Source: Mucilaginibacter aquaedulcis
Lineage (GTDB): Bacteria > Bacteroidota > Bacteroidia > Sphingobacteriales > Sphingobacteriaceae
Direction of reading: 5' to 3'
Length of the DNA stretch: 64,000 bases
NCBI RefSeq assembly: GCF_030409325.1
Contig: NZ_JAUFPR010000003.1
Coordinates: forward strand, 62,001 to 126,000
Shown: piece by piece, positions 8,438-17,205 of the stretch
How positions within the stretch are numbered: position 1 is the first letter of the stretch
Layout: every line of letters starts with the position of its first letter
Translations under genes and position numbers: made by a program
Notes under the pieces: model-generated
The model's input: the letters and a program-made list of their open reading frames with translations, nothing else
The model's database searches: none
What the model was told of the DNA's origin: nothing

Positions 8438-8612
8438 TGCCATCTCGAACAAAATACGAGGAGAGATCTTTTACGAGCGATCAGCGTTACCCGATTTTGC
8501 ATATGCTTTAAATTGAATAATGCCGTTTTTCCGTTCCGGAGGAACCAAAGCTTTATAGAAAAACCCCAATAAGTGTTAAGCGCCGTAGGTGCTTAACACT
8601 TACAGAAAATCT
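8438..8612. repeat. Cluster of short palindromic repeats
   Basis: This gap between two plus-strand genes is made of repeat units. First comes a degenerate copy around CATCTCGAACAAAATACGAG and GAGAGATCTTTTACGAGCGA. Then two adjacent units of about 45 bp share one plan, a palindrome followed by a TAGAAAA or CAGAAAA tail: GTTCCGGAGGAAC at 8533-8545, and the perfect 11-bp stem AAGTGTTAAGC/GCTTAACACTT at 8571-8601 with CCGTAGG in the loop. No gene is seen. Confidence 0.6.
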
Positions 8613-8699
8613 GGAGTAGACGTTGCCCTGATGCGCCATTATACAGAAGATTGGTATAAAGCCCAAAAAATGTTATTTTTAACTAACTGATTGTCAACC

Positions 8700-9425
8700 A
8701 TGCGAAAAAAAATAGCCACCTTAACCAACAAAACCCACAGAATAAGGTGGCGAAGTAATGAGCCATCGCGGATGGAAACATTTAGTGATGCGGTGATGGC
8801 ATTTGCATTAACGCTCATCATCGTTTCTATTGAGGTACCCAAATCATTTGACGAACTCACCGAAACCATGAAAGGTACGGTAAGCTTCGCGGTTTGCTTT
8901 GCCCTACTTTTTCAGATCTGGAATAATCAGAATATATTTTTCAGACACTACGGACTTAAAGATGCCTACACCAATACCCTGAACGCGTTTTTACTTTTTG
9001 TGGTGCTCATATATGCCTATCCGCTCAAGTTTTTATCCATGCTCATGTTTGCATCAGAAGATGGGACCTACGTTAAAAACGGACATCGTTATGCCATGAT
9101 CAAGGATGAACAGGTGCAATCGCTCATGCTGATATACGGAGCAGGCTTTTTTGTGATATACCTGTTATTCTACCTCATGTACCGCAACGCGCAAAAACAA
9201 GCGAATGAGTTGGAGCTTAGCAAAGAAGAATTATTTGAAACCATAACCGTAACCAACATCAACCTGATATGCATGATCATATGCATAGTTGGTATGTTAC
9301 TGGCATTTGTTTTACCCAAATATGCCGGCCCAACTGGCTTTATTTATTGCCTTATTCCCTTAGCCTACACTTTTTGGTATAGTTACAGGGGCGGCAAACA
9401 ACGAAAGTTATTTGCTACTGCTTAG
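8700..9425 (+). CDS. TMEM175-family (DUF1211) membrane channel protein
   Basis: A 241-residue, roughly six-span inner-membrane protein. The first span carries the family signature RMETFSDAVMAFALTLIIVS (R24...F28-S29-D30), the RxxxFSD motif of bacterial TMEM175 potassium-permeable channels. Further hydrophobic segments follow at about 60-80, 95-115, 145-165, 185-205 and 215-232. Most bacterial members are near 200 residues, so this is slightly long. The ATG at 8700 is chosen over an in-frame TTG three codons earlier. Its last 11 bp overlap the convergent DedA gene. Function as an ion channel is inferred from the family. Confidence 0.82.
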   Translation: MRKKIATLTNKTHRIRWRSNEPSRMETFSDAVMAFALTLIIVSIEVPKSFDELTETMKGTVSFAVCFALLFQIWNNQNIFFRHYGLKDAYTNTLNAFLLFVVLIYAYPLKFLSMLMFASEDGTYVKNGHRYAMIKDEQVQSLMLIYGAGFFVIYLLFYLMYRNAQKQANELELSKEELFETITVTNINLICMIICIVGMLLAFVLPKYAGPTGFIYCLIPLAYTFWYSYRGGKQRKLFATA

Positions 9426-10074
9426 CGGCGGCTTTTTTATTGGCTCTGTTCTTAATGGCCGCGTAAATTGGTGGTACTATAGATATCAGGATGATAGCCA
9501 TTACTACCAGCGTAAAGTTTTTCTTGATAACCGGGATGTTGCCAAAAAAGTAACCGATGAACAAAAAGCTAAGCACCCACAGTGCGCCGCCAATAATATT
9601 GTACAAGCTATAACGTAAAAATGGCATACGGCCCACTCCCGCCACAAAAGGCGCAATGGTTCTGATTATTGGTAAAAACCGGCTGAATATTACTGCCTTG
9701 CCACCATGCTTATCAAAAAAGGCCTTGGTGCTCAGGTAGTATTCCAGTTTTAATATCTTGTTTTCTTCTTTAAAAACTTTAGGGCCTAAATAGTTACCCA
9801 GTAAATAATTGACTGTGTTGCCTGTAAACGCGGCTACAACCAGGATCAGGGCTATCAGGTAAATATCCAAACCGGTTTGGCCGGTGGCAATAAGGGCTCC
9901 GGCGGCAAACAGCAGCGAGTCGCCGGGTAAAAATGGGGTAACAACAAAACCGGTTTCGGCAAAAATTATGGCAAACAGGATGAGGTAAGTCCAGCCCTGG
10001 TAATCGCGGGTTATCTGGCTTAAATGAACATCAATATGCAGTATAAAGTCGATAATGGTTTTGATTACTTCCAC
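9415..10074 (-). CDS. DedA-family membrane protein
   Basis: A 219-residue inner-membrane protein of the DedA/SNARE-associated family. The diagnostic pieces are ETGFVVTPFLPGDSLLFAAG (about 41-60) and FSRFLPIIRTIAPFVAGVGR (about 130-149), with hydrophobic spans around each and a basic tail (KNRANKKAAAKQ). DedA proteins affect membrane lipid distribution and envelope stress resistance; some move undecaprenyl phosphate. Convergent with and overlapping the TMEM175-like gene at the 3' end. Confidence 0.9.
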   Translation of the reverse strand: MEVIKTIIDFILHIDVHLSQITRDYQGWTYLILFAIIFAETGFVVTPFLPGDSLLFAAGALIATGQTGLDIYLIALILVVAAFTGNTVNYLLGNYLGPKVFKEENKILKLEYYLSTKAFFDKHGGKAVIFSRFLPIIRTIAPFVAGVGRMPFLRYSLYNIIGGALWVLSFLFIGYFFGNIPVIKKNFTLVVMAIILISIVPPIYAAIKNRANKKAAAKQ

Positions 10075-10121
10075 AGTTTTTAAATTTTGGGGCTAAAATA
10101 GGAATATTAAGCTAATAGCTG

Positions 10122-10865
10122 CTATTGTTGTGTATTCTTCAGCAGTAAATTATTAGTTAATACATTGGCGCCAAAGGCAACAGAATCTGTTCGCCCCACA
10201 ATACCTTGCGTATAAATAGTATAGGCGCGGCCGTCCTGAACGGTAAAGTTCAGAATACTTGTTTCAATTTTTGTTGGCGTAGCGTGATTGCTTATGGTGA
10301 AATTATAGTTGCCAACGGGTACCTGAACGTATTTGGTTACGGTATTAAATTTAACATTCATCAACACGCTGTTGGTAGTGTCATTTGCCCGCAGATCAAG
10401 GTTGGGCGATGAAGGTGAAGTATGAGCAAACCTGATCTTGGCGCGCCCCTTATCAGGCAACGTGGCAGTATCAAGCGATAGCACAGAATTTTTAATAGAA
10501 CTATCAGCCCTGTACCCGGTTACAAAAAGGGTATATTTAGAATTGGGCTTTAAAACACTATCAATCCTGAGCACGGTTATGGCATTAACCGTAGCGGTAC
10601 GTAGCTGAATTGGTGGTATTAATGTCGAAATGAAAAAATACCCTGAATTGTTGGGGTATGAATAAATATTTGTGCTTTCCTTGATCGAGTTGAGGTATAA
10701 GTTCAAAGGCTGTGCGTCGGGGCTTAGGTCTACGATTTGCAGTTGCGTGTTCAAGCCAGAGGCATTAGCATTGGCGCCTTTGCCGCATGACGATATTAAC
10801 GGCAGCAGGAAAACCCCTACCAGGAAAAATGAAATCAATAAGCCGCTTTTATTTGGAGTAGCCAT
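10122..10865 (-). CDS. DUF4397-domain lipoprotein
   Basis: A 247-residue secreted protein. The signal peptide ends at a lipobox (LISSCG, Cys about 27), so it is probably lipid-anchored. Two tandem repeats of the DUF4397 type follow: LQIVDLSPDAQPLNLYLNS (about 42-60) and KIRFAHTSPSSPNLDLRAND (about 145-164), each with the SPD/SPS-x-LDLY pattern. Function is unknown; the beta-sandwich-like pattern suggests an envelope surface role. It lies 10 bp downstream of a second DUF4397 gene and is probably co-transcribed with it. Confidence 0.85.
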   Translation of the reverse strand: MATPNKSGLLISFFLVGVFLLPLISSCGKGANANASGLNTQLQIVDLSPDAQPLNLYLNSIKESTNIYSYPNNSGYFFISTLIPPIQLRTATVNAITVLRIDSVLKPNSKYTLFVTGYRADSSIKNSVLSLDTATLPDKGRAKIRFAHTSPSSPNLDLRANDTTNSVLMNVKFNTVTKYVQVPVGNYNFTISNHATPTKIETSILNFTVQDGRAYTIYTQGIVGRTDSVAFGANVLTNNLLLKNTQQ

Positions 10866-10875
10866 TTATCTGTAT

Positions 10876-11577
10876 TTATTGATTGGTTATTAAAGTGGCA
10901 CCCAGCGCCTGGTTACCTGAAGTGCCAACCGTACCGTAACTTACAAGGGTGTAAACCTTGCCCCCTGCAAGCGTTACCGTATCACGCCTAACATTTGTTG
11001 GCGAAGATGAGTTGTAAACTCCAATGTTACGAACACCGCTTGTTACTGCTACAAAATCTGTAGTGGTCTTATAGGCTACGTTGCTAAACTGTGCGGTATC
11101 TAAAATTGCACCGAGGCTGCTCTTGCCTGTAAATGAAAATACCAGCCCACCGGCATCGGGTGAAGCATTCACAAACCTGATCTTGGCTCTACCCAATGTA
11201 TCGGGACTAAAGTCATCATCGGTAAAAAACACGCTTTCGGCCGTTTGTCCGCTTACATACAAAGAGTATGCTTTTTCGGTATCAAAATTAAGCGGCATGG
11301 TAAATAAATAATTCGGTGTAGCCGGACCAGCATTTTTTACCTGGAAGTTTTGACTACCCGCTGCAAAAGGCAGATAACCCAGCGTACCACCCGGAAAATA
11401 ACTTGTTGTATTATTAATGCGGGTGCCGTTCACATAAAAATTGATGGTTGCATTGGATGCATTCACCAGATTAACCAATGTAGTTGGTTTAACAACCGGT
11501 GCATCGTCATTCTTTTTACAGGCCGACAGGATGCCAACAAAGGCGATAATAAACAAAGCTTTAACCCTTATATTCAT
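10876..11577 (-). CDS. DUF4397-domain lipoprotein (paralogue of the next gene)
   Basis: A 233-residue lipoprotein beginning MNIRVKALFIIAFVGILSAC, with lipobox LSAC and acidic residues just after it. It has the DUF4397 repeat plan: LVNLVNASNATINFYVNGTR and KIRFVNASPDAGGLVFSFTG. The frame is open 18 codons upstream to 11631, but that start would overlap the dnaN terminator and lack a signal peptide at its front, so 11577 is preferred. It pairs with the downstream paralogue, with only 10 bp between them. Function unknown. Confidence 0.85.
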   Translation of the reverse strand: MNIRVKALFIIAFVGILSACKKNDDAPVVKPTTLVNLVNASNATINFYVNGTRINNTTSYFPGGTLGYLPFAAGSQNFQVKNAGPATPNYLFTMPLNFDTEKAYSLYVSGQTAESVFFTDDDFSPDTLGRAKIRFVNASPDAGGLVFSFTGKSSLGAILDTAQFSNVAYKTTTDFVAVTSGVRNIGVYNSSSPTNVRRDTVTLAGGKVYTLVSYGTVGTSGNQALGATLITNQ

Positions 11578-11629
11578 ATATAATAAGCTATATAACTGCT
11601 TACCGTAATTTTTGTTATCCATAACGAAC

Positions 11630-11663
11630 AAAAAAGTCCGGTTCTTTACAGCCGGACTTAATT
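11630..11663 (-). terminator. Terminator of dnaN
   Basis: AAGTCCGG and CCGGACTT form a perfect 8-bp stem around a 10-nt loop, followed on the minus strand by a run of T. It lies about 25 bp past the dnaN stop and upstream of the DUF4397 pair. Confidence 0.85.
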
Positions 11664-11688
11664 TTGGATTTATAATTTAAGTTTACAC

Positions 11689-12813
11689 TTAAGCATAACT
11701 ATTGAGCATTACCGGCATAACCAGCATCAGCACATCTTCATTTTCATCACCACCCTGCGGCAGTAATAGTCCGGCACGGTTAGGTGTCGACATTTCCAAA
11801 GATACTTCTTCGCAATTTAAATTCTTTAACATTTCTATTAAAAAACGCGCGTTGAAACCAATTTCCATGTCTTCGCCTTCGTATTGGCAGCTTAAACGCT
11901 CGTGAGCTTCGTTTGCAAAATCAATATCTTCTGATGATATGTTCAGCTCGCTGCCGTTAATTTTAAGCCTTACCTGGTGGGTGGTTTTGTTGGCATAAAT
12001 AGCCACACGGTTTAACGAACCCAGGAAGGTAAGCCTGTCAATACTCAGTTTATTAGGGTTTACCTGTGGTATAACCGCCTCGTAATCAGGGTAGCGTTCG
12101 TCAATTAAACGGCATACCAGGTTAATGTTACCAAATTTAAAGAAAGCACTGGTTGAGTTATACTCTACCGATACATTCACATCATCAGTTGGCAATGATG
12201 ATTTTAATAAGGTTAAAGCCTTTTTAGGCAATATGAACGATGTTGTGCTTGCCGCCTTGGCATCTTTACGGCGGTAGCGTACCAGCTTGTGGGCATCGGT
12301 AGCTACAAAGGTAAGGTGCTGGGTGCTTAACTGGCAAAAAACACCGGTCATGGCCGGGCGCAACTCATCGTTGCTTACCGCGAAAATAGTTTTGTTAATA
12401 GCCTCGGCTAAAACTGATGCCGGTAAATTTACCGACGACGCGTTTTCAACCACCGGAATTTTCGGAAAATCTTCACCATTCTCCCCGCTCAGTTTGTACT
12501 TTCCGTCGCCCGCGTTTATTTCAATGGCAAACGTGTTATCATCTACAGAAAAAGCCACAGGTTGCTCTGGCAACGACTTTAAGGTTTCCAGCAATATACG
12601 CGATGGTATTGCTATACGACCGTTTTCTTTTGACTCAACAGACAAAGAAGTGGTCATGCTGGTTTGCAGGTCGGTTGCAGAAATGGTCAAGTTTCCATCC
12701 TTTATCTCGAACAAAAAGTTTTCCAGTATAGGCAAAACAGTACTATTGCTTAACGCGCCGCTTACCGACTGCAATTGTTTGAGTAATGTTGATGTAGAAA
12801 CAATAAATCTCAT
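11689..12813 (-). CDS. dnaN: DNA polymerase III beta subunit (sliding clamp)
   Basis: A 374-residue protein beginning MRFIVSTSTLLKQLQSVSGA and ending MLVMPVMLNSYA, the close of a standard beta clamp (compare the C-terminal PMR/ML motif). The three clamp domains are evident, with LPILENFLFEI in domain 1, RPAMTGVFCQL opening domain 2 and IDERYPDYEAVIP opening domain 3. It forms the ring that tethers DNA polymerase to DNA. Length is normal. It is not beside dnaA here. The region between it and gldFG is taken up by an inverted-repeat element (12834-12956), so its promoter may have been remodelled; a TATTTTTG -7-like box sits 21 bp upstream. Confidence 0.97.
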   Translation of the reverse strand: MRFIVSTSTLLKQLQSVSGALSNSTVLPILENFLFEIKDGNLTISATDLQTSMTTSLSVESKENGRIAIPSRILLETLKSLPEQPVAFSVDDNTFAIEINAGDGKYKLSGENGEDFPKIPVVENASSVNLPASVLAEAINKTIFAVSNDELRPAMTGVFCQLSTQHLTFVATDAHKLVRYRRKDAKAASTTSFILPKKALTLLKSSLPTDDVNVSVEYNSTSAFFKFGNINLVCRLIDERYPDYEAVIPQVNPNKLSIDRLTFLGSLNRVAIYANKTTHQVRLKINGSELNISSEDIDFANEAHERLSCQYEGEDMEIGFNARFLIEMLKNLNCEEVSLEMSTPNRAGLLLPQGGDENEDVLMLVMPVMLNSYA

Positions 12814-12833
12814 ATAGGGTCTATTTAATCAAT

Positions 12834-12956
12834 CAAAAATATAAAAGCCTCACCTGAATCTTCTCCAAAGGAGAGGACTTCTCTAACCTTCTCTTAAGCC
12901 CGTCTCCTTTGGAGAGGGTTTGAGGTGAGGTAAAAAAGGTTACCAAAAATATAAAA
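12834..12956. mobile_element. MITE-like inverted-repeat element with 13-bp flanking direct repeats
   Basis: Two inverted arms, 12848-12878 (starts CCTCACCTGAATCTTCTCCA) and 12902-12930 (ends GGGTTTGAGGTGAGG), enclose 23 bp. Each arm holds its own small palindrome, TCTCCAAAGGAGA. The element is flanked by the perfect 13-bp direct repeat CAAAAATATAAAA (12834-12846 and 12944-12956), which looks like a target-site duplication. The repeat, read on the minus strand, contains the -7-like sequence TATTTTTG. No coding capacity. Confidence 0.65.
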
Positions 12957-12957
12957 T

Positions 12958-15354
12958 TTAATGGGCATACTTCCGTTTGCGAATGTAATGTTGAAAAATA
13001 GCACATATTAACACTAAAATCAATGGCGCAACTGTATTTACCAGCTGCCAATACATTTTTTCGTTACGGATGCGGGCCCGGTTGAGCAAGCGTATCTTGA
13101 TCTCTTTGGTGCGCAGCGCTATCAGGCCCGAATCGTCGGTCATGTAGTCGGCAATGTTCAGCAGGAGGTTTTTGTTGCCGTAGGTTTGCTGCGTATAATG
13201 ATCGTAGCCCAAAGGGTATGGCGAACCATCGCTGCCTATTTGATTCTTCAAAATATCGCCATCACTTATCACAATCATTTTGGTAGGTACACTTTCGGAC
13301 TGTATGGCCACCTGCTCCTGCAGCCCCTCGGGCAGCGGGCGGTTGCGCCAGTCGGATATAAATTTACCCTCCAGCAGCACCCCTACCGTTTTGGGCGTGC
13401 TCTGAAACTCTTTAGGATTCGGTTCCTGCTCCAGTGCCTGTAACGATAGCATATGCGGCGCGCTCAGTTTTTTATTGTAGGGCGATGAAGTTAACAGGAT
13501 AGTTTTCTGAACGTTCTTAGTATCGAGCAGATCAATGGTGCTGGCAAATTCGCTGCTGATGCCGTCCAGGTTTTTTACTACCGGATGTTTGGATATCGGG
13601 ATAAATATAGGGTAAAACAGCCAAGGCAGCATTTGTATTTGCGCCTGCCCGCCCACGTTGCCGGTGCTTATAGGTATTTGCGAGCAGTTCATATCGGCTA
13701 TCAAATCATAATTGATACGTACGCCATAACGGAAAAGCTGATCGTCAAGGTTCAGTTGCTTGGCAAAGGCCAGCTGCTCGCCGCCATGGCCGCGCAAACT
13801 GTCGAGCTCGGCGTTTACTTGGTCAATAGCCCACAGCACCCGGCCACCGTGCATGATGTATTGATCGAGCTTGAATTTTTCCAGCTCGGTAAATTTTTTG
13901 TCGGGCTTGGGTATCACCAGCAGTTTCATCTTCTGCAAACCTACAGCAGTAATACTGTTCAAATTTACCCGGCCAACCTCGTAACCATCGGCAAGCGATT
14001 TCATGGCATCGTTCAGTTGCAGGTCAGTCAGCTCATTATGGCCTTCGGTAAACCCAATTTGTGGCTTGCCCCCACTGGCCGCTTTCTTTATGGCCGATAC
14101 AAAAGCGTATTCTAAATTTTGAATGGAGTTATTAAGCACTTCATCGGGCGAGAGGCCTATCCTGCTCAGCAGTAATTTTACAGGGATGTCCTTGCCGTTC
14201 ACGGATACCAATGCGGCCGGGAATATGAGCTTTTGCGATACACCATCATCCGTTTTTACGCTTAGGTTGGTAGGTTCAATCCCCCTGGCTTCCAGATCCT
14301 GAATAGCCTGATTTTGCTGCTCGCCCGAAAGGTTTTTCAGCGGATCGGCAAATTCAAACTGCAGCTTACTATGGCTGTAGGCTTGCAGATCATTCAGCAT
14401 ATCGCGCGTAGCACCTTGCAGGCGTTTAAAGCCTCCCGGCAAATTGTTGCCCTGCAGGTAAACCGTCACCTTTACCGGCTGTTGCAGGCCATCTACAATT
14501 TGGCGGCTGATGGGCGATATGGTATATCGTTTTTCGGCAGTAAAGTCAAAACGGGTAAACGTGATATTCGATAAAATAATTACAGCGATCAAAGCACCAA
14601 TGTAACCCAGCATAGTAGCCGAAAACAGTTTCTTTTTACGCTGACGGATAATGACAAACAGCGTAAGCCATATAAATGAACCGGCCACCACCAGGAAATA
14701 AGCCAGATCGCGCGTATCCAGTACGCCGCGGCTCACGGATTGGTAATGTTCCGTAATACCCAGGTTTTGCAAACCAAGATCCTGCAATGAAAGCAGCTGG
14801 CTCAACGAATCAAAACCGCTGTAAAAAAAGAAGCAAAGGAATACGGCTATGGTAAAGGCGATGATCTGATTTTTGGTTACCGACGAAGCGAACAACCCGA
14901 TAGCCGTAAACACAGCACCCAGCAAAAACAAACCGATGTATGAGCCAATGACCGCCCCTGTATCAATATTACCCTGCGGTGTACCCAACGTACTTACCGA
15001 AAAATAATAAACCAATGTAGGCAGCAGGGCAAAAAGCACCAGCAGTAAGCTGGCCAGGTATTTCCCTGTTATAATTTGCCAATCGGTAAGCGGCCGGGTG
15101 AACAGCAGCTCGAAAGTACCCTCTTTACGTTCCTCGGCCAATGAGCGCATGGTAATTGCCGGTATCAGGAACATGAACAGGTAGGGCGCGGTACTGAAAA
15201 GACTTTCGAGGCCCGCATAGCCGTACTCTAAAATGCTTGAATCGGGAAACACCCACAAAAACAAACCCAGCACTAATAAAAATACCCCGATAGTAACATA
15301 CGCTACCAACGAACTGAGGTATGAGGTGATTTCTTTTTTGAGGATGCTAAGCAA
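12958..15354 (-). CDS. GldF-GldG fusion, gliding-type ABC transporter permease/substrate protein
   Basis: A 798-residue membrane protein made of two parts normally encoded separately. Residues 1 to about 242 are a GldF-like six-span ABC permease (MLSILKKEITSYLSSLVAYV..., with AITMRSLAEERKEGTFELLF typical of ABC-2 permeases). From about 243 a new membrane span leads into ITFTRFDFTAEKRYTISP, the GldG start, followed by a large periplasmic domain and a last span near 770-790. With the ATPase GldA (20212-20919, about 5 kb away on the same strand) it would form the GldAFG transporter needed for gliding in Flavobacterium; in non-gliding relatives its role is unclear. The stop codon lies next to the element upstream of dnaN. 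Confidence 0.88.
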   Translation of the reverse strand: MLSILKKEITSYLSSLVAYVTIGVFLLVLGLFLWVFPDSSILEYGYAGLESLFSTAPYLFMFLIPAITMRSLAEERKEGTFELLFTRPLTDWQIITGKYLASLLLVLFALLPTLVYYFSVSTLGTPQGNIDTGAVIGSYIGLFLLGAVFTAIGLFASSVTKNQIIAFTIAVFLCFFFYSGFDSLSQLLSLQDLGLQNLGITEHYQSVSRGVLDTRDLAYFLVVAGSFIWLTLFVIIRQRKKKLFSATMLGYIGALIAVIILSNITFTRFDFTAEKRYTISPISRQIVDGLQQPVKVTVYLQGNNLPGGFKRLQGATRDMLNDLQAYSHSKLQFEFADPLKNLSGEQQNQAIQDLEARGIEPTNLSVKTDDGVSQKLIFPAALVSVNGKDIPVKLLLSRIGLSPDEVLNNSIQNLEYAFVSAIKKAASGGKPQIGFTEGHNELTDLQLNDAMKSLADGYEVGRVNLNSITAVGLQKMKLLVIPKPDKKFTELEKFKLDQYIMHGGRVLWAIDQVNAELDSLRGHGGEQLAFAKQLNLDDQLFRYGVRINYDLIADMNCSQIPISTGNVGGQAQIQMLPWLFYPIFIPISKHPVVKNLDGISSEFASTIDLLDTKNVQKTILLTSSPYNKKLSAPHMLSLQALEQEPNPKEFQSTPKTVGVLLEGKFISDWRNRPLPEGLQEQVAIQSESVPTKMIVISDGDILKNQIGSDGSPYPLGYDHYTQQTYGNKNLLLNIADYMTDDSGLIALRTKEIKIRLLNRARIRNEKMYWQLVNTVAPLILVLICAIFQHYIRKRKYAH

Positions 15355-15524
15355 TTTTCAAACGATGTTAAGCGCCGAAATTACAATATTATTGTGCTAA
15401 AGCAAAAAGGGTAACAGCACTTTTATTAGCGCGTGATCCTTTATGAGTTACAATAGCTATCCTTCTATTCAGCATAAAACAGGTTTATGATTTCATCATT
15501 TAAGATCTTGTTATTATTTAATAG

Positions 15525-16028
15525 TTATTGTGTACTTGATTTTCCCAAACTACTTAACAAATTATTAAGCCATAAATATTCTGCGATGTAAAGTACCCCT
15601 ACTACCGAACCTATTACAACTGCCGCCGTGGCTCCTGGTCTTATCCTTTTTTCAGCAAAGTTCACTTCCCTGCTATCCCAGCCGATTACCTTTCCCTGTT
15701 TATCAAAATCAAATTTTACGTAACTAATGTAATGGGTAAATTCAGTTACGTTTGTACTCGGGCGATCAAGACTGCCATATACCGTGTTGTAAGTTCCATG
15801 CATCCGCACCTTTGTTTTTGATGCCGTAAAGGCCGATATGGTATCGCAGTTATACAACCACTCCGTAACTTCGTTCAGCTCCCTTTTTTCGTCAGGTATA
15901 CCAAACTGTTTCTTTACATCTTCCTTCGTTTTAAAGCTCGACATCACCTCTTCATGAGGGTGTATGATTTTACTGCAACTGCAAAGCGCTAAGAACCCTG
16001 CAAGGCTTAAAAAAATTATCAATTTCAT
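15525..16028 (-). CDS. Small lipoprotein, tandem paralogue A
   Basis: A 167-residue lipoprotein of unknown function. The signal peptide MKLIIFLSLAGFLALCSC ends in a lipobox. The mature start SKIIHPHEEVMSSFKTKEDV is nearly identical to the neighbouring gene at 16165. A middle region (VTEWLYNCDTISAF) and TKVRMHGTYN follow, with a hydrophobic segment near the C-terminus (about 130-150). The region KTKEDVKKQFGIPDEKRELN resembles the helix-turn pattern of SmpA/OmlA-type small outer-membrane lipoproteins, but I cannot assign it. The start at 16028 is chosen because the upstream 14 codons precede the signal peptide. Confidence 0.75.
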   Translation of the reverse strand: MKLIIFLSLAGFLALCSCSKIIHPHEEVMSSFKTKEDVKKQFGIPDEKRELNEVTEWLYNCDTISAFTASKTKVRMHGTYNTVYGSLDRPSTNVTEFTHYISYVKFDFDKQGKVIGWDSREVNFAEKRIRPGATAAVVIGSVVGVLYIAEYLWLNNLLSSLGKSSTQ

Positions 16029-16164
16029 GTTGTTGTGAATTTTAGGTTTATATGAAAAACAACGTTGCAATTAAATCTTCCGGATGGAATAGGATTGAAA
16101 ATCATAGCGCTACTTATCGTTTCTCACCAAATGGCAGGAGAATTTTAACTCATAAAGCACGAAT

Positions 16165-16653
16165 TTACTTGGCTGGTTTCCCTAATTGTGCAAATGCCTC
16201 ATGCCATGCATAGAGACTTATCACTATTCCAACTCCCATTACAAGCGCAGCTGTTTTAACTATACTTATCCTCTTTTGTGCAAAATTCACCTCTTTGCTA
16301 TCCCAATCGATAACCTTTCCCTTTTTGTCAAAATCAAATTTCACATAATGGATGTAGTGGGTAAATTCATTGACATCTGTACTTGGGTGCTCAAAAGTTC
16401 CATAAACATTATTAAGGGTTCCATGCATCCGTACCTTTGTTTTTGATGCAGCAAAGGCCGATATGGTATCGCAGTTATATAACCATTCCGTAACTTCGTT
16501 CAGCTCCCTTTTTTCATCGGGTGTGCCAAACTGTTTTTTCACATCGTCCTTTGTTTTAAAGCTCGACATTACCTCTTCATGCGGGTGTATGATTTTGCTG
16601 CAACTGCAAAGCGCTAAGCACCCTGCAAGGCTTAAAAAGATTATCGTTTTCAT
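16165..16653 (-). CDS. Small lipoprotein, tandem paralogue B
   Basis: A 162-residue lipoprotein, MKTIIFLSLAGCLALCSCSK, closely similar to the gene at 15525-16028 over its first 130 or so residues and diverging at the C-terminus, where it has a single hydrophobic segment (about 130-150). High identity shows a recent tandem duplication. The 136 bp between the two copies hold no gene. Function unknown; outer-membrane or inner-membrane lipid anchoring is inferred from the lipobox. Confidence 0.75.
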   Translation of the reverse strand: MKTIIFLSLAGCLALCSCSKIIHPHEEVMSSFKTKDDVKKQFGTPDEKRELNEVTEWLYNCDTISAFAASKTKVRMHGTLNNVYGTFEHPSTDVNEFTHYIHYVKFDFDKKGKVIDWDSKEVNFAQKRISIVKTAALVMGVGIVISLYAWHEAFAQLGKPAK

Positions 16654-16689
16654 TTGATCAGTTTTTGAAATATGAAAATGTGGCTTACA

Positions 16690-17205
16690 TCAAAACCTGT
16701 AAGCCAGCCTTAAGCCAGCCTGGCCAATGGTTCCGTTGTTTGACCATGCCTCATAACGTGCGCCCGCTTCAAAACAGCCGTTAAAAGTGTACCCAAGGCC
16801 GGGCGCATAAGTAAAAGCGTTACCGCCACCGTCCGCTGTGCTAAAGGTTACCCCTAACTGGCCTTCTAAAAACAAGCCACCTTCCACGTAGCCTTTAATG
16901 CCCAATTTGCAGGGCACAAACCCGGCAGATGATTTATAACCATCTACTCTAAACTCTTTTTTCAGGATAAAAGAATTATAACCTGCCGAAATGGTGAAGT
17001 AAATGTTGGCGGCAACAGGGATCTCATATTTAAGCGACCCACCAATCACTTTACCAAAAAGTAAATGCACATCGCCCGTGGGTAAACCGCCTTCGGCACC
17101 CACGCTAAATTTACTGCCGCCTTTTACAACTGGTTTTGCAGGGGCTTGGGCCAGGCTATTTAATGAAATTAAGCCCAGAACTGCTAATAGTATTAACTTT
17201 TTCAT
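16690..17205 (-). CDS. Small outer-membrane beta-barrel protein, paralogue 1
   Basis: A 171-residue exported protein (signal peptide MKKLILLAVLGLISLNSLAQ). The mature part alternates hydrophobic and polar residues and closes with GTIGQAGLRLAYRF, ending in phenylalanine as outer-membrane barrels do. FSVGAEGGLPTGD near the front recurs in the paralogues at 18528 and 19235. An ATG two codons earlier (17211) is possible; 17205 is chosen by comparison with the paralogues, which start MKKIL. It resembles eight-strand outer membrane beta-barrel domain proteins; function unknown. Confidence 0.8.
   Translation of the reverse strand: MKKLILLAVLGLISLNSLAQAPAKPVVKGGSKFSVGAEGGLPTGDVHLLFGKVIGGSLKYEIPVAANIYFTISAGYNSFILKKEFRVDGYKSSAGFVPCKLGIKGYVEGGLFLEGQLGVTFSTADGGGNAFTYAPGLGYTFNGCFEAGARYEAWSNNGTIGQAGLRLAYRF

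Noticed and set aside
13585..14115. A 176-codon plus-strand frame within gldFG
   Set aside because: Fully antisense to the fusion gene and with shadow-like composition.
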